Positions 6,110-8,074 of a stretch of 8,074 nt of DNA are shown here, one piece after another. A program made the translations under genes and the position numbers. Every line of letters starts with the position of its first letter. Position 1 is the first letter of the stretch. This DNA is from Methanosarcinales archaeon (GTDB lineage: Archaea > Halobacteriota > Syntropharchaeia > Alkanophagales > Methanospirareceae). The notes under the pieces were generated by a model. The model saw only the letters and a list, made by a program, of their open reading frames with translations, was not told where the DNA came from and did not search any database. The stretch covers positions 1 through 8,074 of the forward strand of contig JAENXH010000050.1 of NCBI GenBank assembly GCA_016649585.1. Direction: 5' to 3'.

Positions 6110-6706
6110 ATGTCCACATCCAAATCACGTGTTTTAAGAGAAGAAGCGAAGAGGAAAACGATACATATCTGCGGTATTGCAATTCCGGTACTTTATCTTT
6201 TCTTACAAAAGGATTTGATTATTATCGGCTTTGTTCTTGCCTTTTTTGGTATCTTCGTCATTGAATGGTTACGATTTCGCGGTCTCGTTTCATTGCCGTT
6301 TCTCAGGAATAAGGAGCAGAAGAAGATCGGTGCGTACGTATTTTTTGTTATCGGTGCGTTTATAAGCATTTTAATCTTCGAGAAGAGTATTGCAATAGCG
6401 GCAATCGTCATGCTGGCGATAGGAGATGCCGTTTCTGGTATGGCTGGTGCAGTGTTGAACACGGATAGTCCAGAACTGCATGAAAAGAGAATGAAGCGCC
6501 CCTTAGTGATGCTGGTTATGTTCGTTACTTGTTTGATAATAGGATGGCTGGCTCTCCACTCGTTACCGATGACAGTTTTCGGAGCGTTTGGCGCTACAAT
6601 AGCCGATGGCGTGCCGTTGCGAATTCATAGCGTGCAAATAGACGATAATCTTACGATACCGCTGTTTTCAGGTGTGTTAATGAGTTTTGTATTGATTTTG
6701 TTGTAG
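6110..6706 (+). CDS. Dgk1/Sec59/VTE5-family membrane kinase or cytidylyltransferase-like protein
   Basis: This family includes CTP-dependent diacylglycerol kinase, dolichol kinase and phytol kinase, all integral membrane enzymes that phosphorylate lipid alcohols. In archaea the substrate would be an isoprenoid alcohol or lipid, but this is inference. The N-terminus has the signature ExxRKxxH (E12, R15, K16, H19). About six hydrophobic segments follow (roughly 20-33, 36-52, 73-90, 93-107, 131-150 and 183-198). The core motif LAIGDAVSGMAGA is at 102-114 and IDDNLTIPL at 177-185, both hallmarks of the family. The usual lysine-rich KxSxEG motif is replaced by MKRPLVML (128-135), and the typical glutamate before the P/DDN region appears as IADGVP, so activity may differ. 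At 198 residues it is normal for prokaryotic members. It lies 74 bases after the PAN stop on the same strand. Confidence 0.78.
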   Translation: MSTSKSRVLREEAKRKTIHICGIAIPVLYLFLQKDLIIIGFVLAFFGIFVIEWLRFRGLVSLPFLRNKEQKKIGAYVFFVIGAFISILIFEKSIAIAAIVMLAIGDAVSGMAGAVLNTDSPELHEKRMKRPLVMLVMFVTCLIIGWLALHSLPMTVFGAFGATIADGVPLRIHSVQIDDNLTIPLFSGVLMSFVLILL

Positions 6707-6712
6707 TTTGCA

Positions 6713-6738
6713 AACCTTTTCTTAGAAAGGAAAGGGTT
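6713..6738 (+). terminator. Hairpin terminator after the Dgk1/Sec59-like gene
   Basis: AACCTTTTCTT (6713-6723) pairs with AGGAAAGGGTT (6728-6738) over 11 positions, two of them G-U, around an AGAA loop. It begins seven bases after the stop codon. A run of five T residues (6749-6753) and one of six (6771-6776) follow on the plus strand, fitting the T-tract termination of archaea. Confidence 0.55.
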
Positions 6739-6767
6739 ATCAAAAGAATTTTTATCTCTACTACAGG

Positions 6768-6784
6768 TTCTTTTTTAAAAAGAA
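6768..6784. terminator. Bidirectional T-tract / inverted repeat between convergent genes
   Basis: TTCTTTTT (6768-6775) and AAAAAGAA (6777-6784) form a perfect inverted repeat around one base. The plus strand gives T6 for the Dgk1-like gene, and the minus strand gives T5 some 24-28 bases past the RNase III stop. It probably ends transcription from both sides. Confidence 0.5.
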
Positions 6785-6804
6785 AGTGTAAGAAACAGTT
6801 TTTA

Positions 6805-7575
6805 CTACGAGCTATCTAATTCCCATCCCCGCTCTTCCATGTAGTGATACGCCTTTTCAAAGAAGTCCGTTTCGGCATCCTTTATGTTACTAAACCATCT
6901 ATCGCTCTTCACGCCATGCAGTTCAATATATTCTCCCGTTTGCGGATTTTTAATCGTGCACGCTTCTATTCTCCACTGTTTCTGATGTGCTACTCCTTGT
7001 GACTCATACGTGAATTTTATGTCTGGATTGCATCGGTTTATCGCCCTGAACCCATTCTCAAACCGGTTTCTGACAGGTATGAAGTCTTCTACAGCAGACA
7101 TCTTCTCCTGCAACTGCTCAAGTATCTGAAATTTCTGGAGGAACTTCTTTACCTCCGCCATTCCGTGTGAACCTCTGCCATCCCAATAGATCGCACCGCA
7201 AACGGCCTCGAAAACGTCTGCAATTACTTTCGGGCTTATGTTTTCTCTTTCTTCGCTTGCTCTGATGTAATTTCTGAGACCTATAGTTTCTCCATATTCA
7301 GCCAATCTCTGATTATTCTCTAGTTCTGCCTTAAGAAAGGTCATCTTCCCTTCATCGAGCGATTCTTCCGCCATGAGGTTCTCTGTTAGTATCAGACTGA
7401 TAACGCGGTCTCCAAGGAGTTCGAGTCTTTGATAATTCAAAGCATCGGGATGTTCTTTAGAGTACGAACTCGTCGTTATCGCCTCTTCCAGAAGTTTTTG
7501 GTTCTTGAAGTGGTAGCCTATCCGGTTTTCTAATTCTGTTAGATCTATACTTTTGGTTATCGCTGTTTTTTCCAT
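6805..7575 (-). CDS. rnc: Ribonuclease III with divergent C-terminal dsRNA-binding domain
   Basis: RNase III is a dimeric, magnesium-dependent endonuclease cutting double-stranded RNA. From the ATG at 7575 the protein has 256 residues, a normal bacterial-type length. The catalytic domain spans about 11-150. The signature YQRLELLGDRVIS has E52 and D56, and VIADVFEAVCGAIYWD has D120 and E123; these four match the metal-binding E, D, D, E of the family. The glutamate at the start of the usual NERLE signature is glutamine here (Q49). Residues about 165-250 fit the order of a dsRNA-binding domain (FTYESQGVAHQKQWRIEA, then DRWFSNIKDAETDFFEKA), but the basic KKxAK cluster is weak. A TTG at 7584 would add three residues. 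The minus-strand TATA box at 7601-7610 is placed for a leaderless message from the ATG. RNase III is rare in archaea. Tandem stops TAG and TAA end the gene. Confidence 0.87.
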   Translation of the reverse strand: MEKTAITKSIDLTELENRIGYHFKNQKLLEEAITTSSYSKEHPDALNYQRLELLGDRVISLILTENLMAEESLDEGKMTFLKAELENNQRLAEYGETIGLRNYIRASEERENISPKVIADVFEAVCGAIYWDGRGSHGMAEVKKFLQKFQILEQLQEKMSAVEDFIPVRNRFENGFRAINRCNPDIKFTYESQGVAHQKQWRIEACTIKNPQTGEYIELHGVKSDRWFSNIKDAETDFFEKAYHYMEERGWELDSS

Positions 7576-7600
7576 TTTTCCCAAGTTTTTTGACGTTTGC

Positions 7601-7610
7601 TATTTATCCA
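7601..7610 (-). promoter_or_regulatory. TATA box for the RNase III gene
   Basis: On the minus strand TGGATAAATA lies about 26-35 bases before the ATG at 7575, the distance expected for an archaeal TATA box driving a leaderless transcript. No Shine-Dalgarno site is present upstream of that ATG. Confidence 0.5.
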
Positions 7611-7643
7611 ATCAGTTCGTGTTTTTAAGCTCCTGCCGTTTCA

Positions 7644-7664
7644 CACTACACGGAAAACGTGGTG
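7644..7664. other. Small hairpin in the spacer upstream of RNase III
   Basis: CAC-TA-CACG (7644-7652) pairs with CGTG-GTG (7658-7664) in a seven-pair stem with a two-base TA bulge and a GAAAA loop. It lies between the stop of the anchored surface protein (7709) and the RNase III promoter. It may be part of that gene's 3' end, but no T tract follows directly. The rest of this 133-base spacer shows only the TATA box. Confidence 0.3.
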
Positions 7665-7708
7665 CGTCCCGCTAAAAATCTGCTCTTAGATTGTGATTTG
7701 ATGTTAAT

Positions 7709-8074
7709 CTACTTAACTCTTTTTGATTTTTCGAAGATTCCCCTTCCAAACCAACCTAAAACCACTGCTAAAACTACCCCCAATATCGTAATTCCCGGTT
7801 GTCCTAAGATATCCTCAGATTTTACCAACACTGATCTTTTATCTACGGTCAAAGTCCTTCTTTCACCTTTATATGCCGCAACTATGTCAAAATATTTATT
7901 GTATCCTTTTGGAACCTCTATAATAGCACATCCCGTTTCGTCAGTCATTTGTGGACCAGAAAGTAGTCTTTCCACCCCGTGTTCGTAAACTGCTGTCGTT
8001 ACATTTGGTAAAGGTCCAGAATCAAAGGCATGTGATGCATTTATTTTTAAATGATCTCCATTAATAACTTCTTC
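7709..8074 (-). CDS. C-terminal part of a surface protein with a membrane anchor, start outside window
   Basis: The frame is open from the right edge to the stop, giving the last 121 residues of a longer protein; a GTG at 7975 within it is not the likely start. The first 90 residues look like a beta-sandwich repeat of an extracellular protein. VTTAVYEHGVERLLSG followed by MTDETGCAIIEVPKGY and YFDIVAAYKGERRTLTV recalls carboxypeptidase-regulatory-like or Ig-like modules. Near the end a glycine-rich hydrophobic segment (ITILGVVLAVVLGWFGRGIF) makes one membrane span, followed by a basic tail EKSKRVK. This is the usual design of an archaeal surface protein held by its C-terminus with the tail inside the cell. 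The family of the full protein cannot be named from this part. Confidence 0.7.
   Translation of the reverse strand, partial: EEVINGDHLKINASHAFDSGPLPNVTTAVYEHGVERLLSGPQMTDETGCAIIEVPKGYNKYFDIVAAYKGERRTLTVDKRSVLVKSEDILGQPGITILGVVLAVVLGWFGRGIFEKSKRVK

Noticed and set aside
7659..7988. Plus-strand open frame opposite the anchored surface protein
   Set aside because: The minus-strand frame is open to the window edge and shows a beta-sandwich pattern, a membrane segment and a basic tail; the plus frame shows nothing coherent.

Overview
The window looks archaeal, most likely euryarchaeal. It carries a proteasome-activating nucleotidase (PAN), an archaeal multiprotein bridging factor (MBF1) and a radical SAM protein of archaeosine synthesis. 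TATA-like boxes lie about 25-40 bases before several starts, and Shine-Dalgarno sites are scarce. An anaerobic methanotroph or relative (ANME-1-like) is a guess from the overall feel; the sequence does not prove it. An RNase III gene is unusual for an archaeon.

Layout. Positions 1-1251 (minus) hold a two-gene unit: a HAD-IIA phosphatase followed by SfsA, which overlaps it by 35 bases and runs off the left edge. Divergent from it, 1374-2361 (plus) is the archaeosine radical SAM gene RaSEA, broken by one net frameshift near 1881-1890. Positions 2434-4309 (plus) form a two-gene operon: a gamma-glutamylcyclotransferase-fold protein, then a membrane protein whose cytoplasmic half looks like tandem Cdc48-N-type double-psi barrels, followed by six membrane segments. 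It meets MBF1 (4311-4727, minus) tail to tail with one base between. MBF1 and PAN (4803-6035, plus) are divergent and share an AT-rich promoter region. A perfect 8-bp hairpin covers the PAN stop codon. Then comes a membrane kinase/cytidylyltransferase-type protein of the Dgk1/Sec59/VTE5 family (6110-6706, plus). It converges on an RNase III gene (6805-7575, minus) across a T-rich, hairpin-bearing spacer. The right edge holds the 3' end of a surface-type protein with a C-terminal membrane anchor (7709-8074, minus).

How the genes fit together. The clearest theme is protein quality control: PAN unfolds substrates for the 20S proteasome, MBF1 sits back to back with it, and the convergent neighbour carries domains resembling the substrate/adaptor-binding N domain of Cdc48/VAT. 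A second theme is RNA: archaeosine modification of tRNA and double-stranded RNA cleavage. The most unusual items are the membrane-anchored Cdc48-N-like protein without an ATPase, the RNase III, the frameshift in RaSEA and the palindrome over the PAN stop. No CRISPR array, tRNA, rRNA, insertion sequence or attachment site was seen. No gene-free stretch exceeds about 135 bases.
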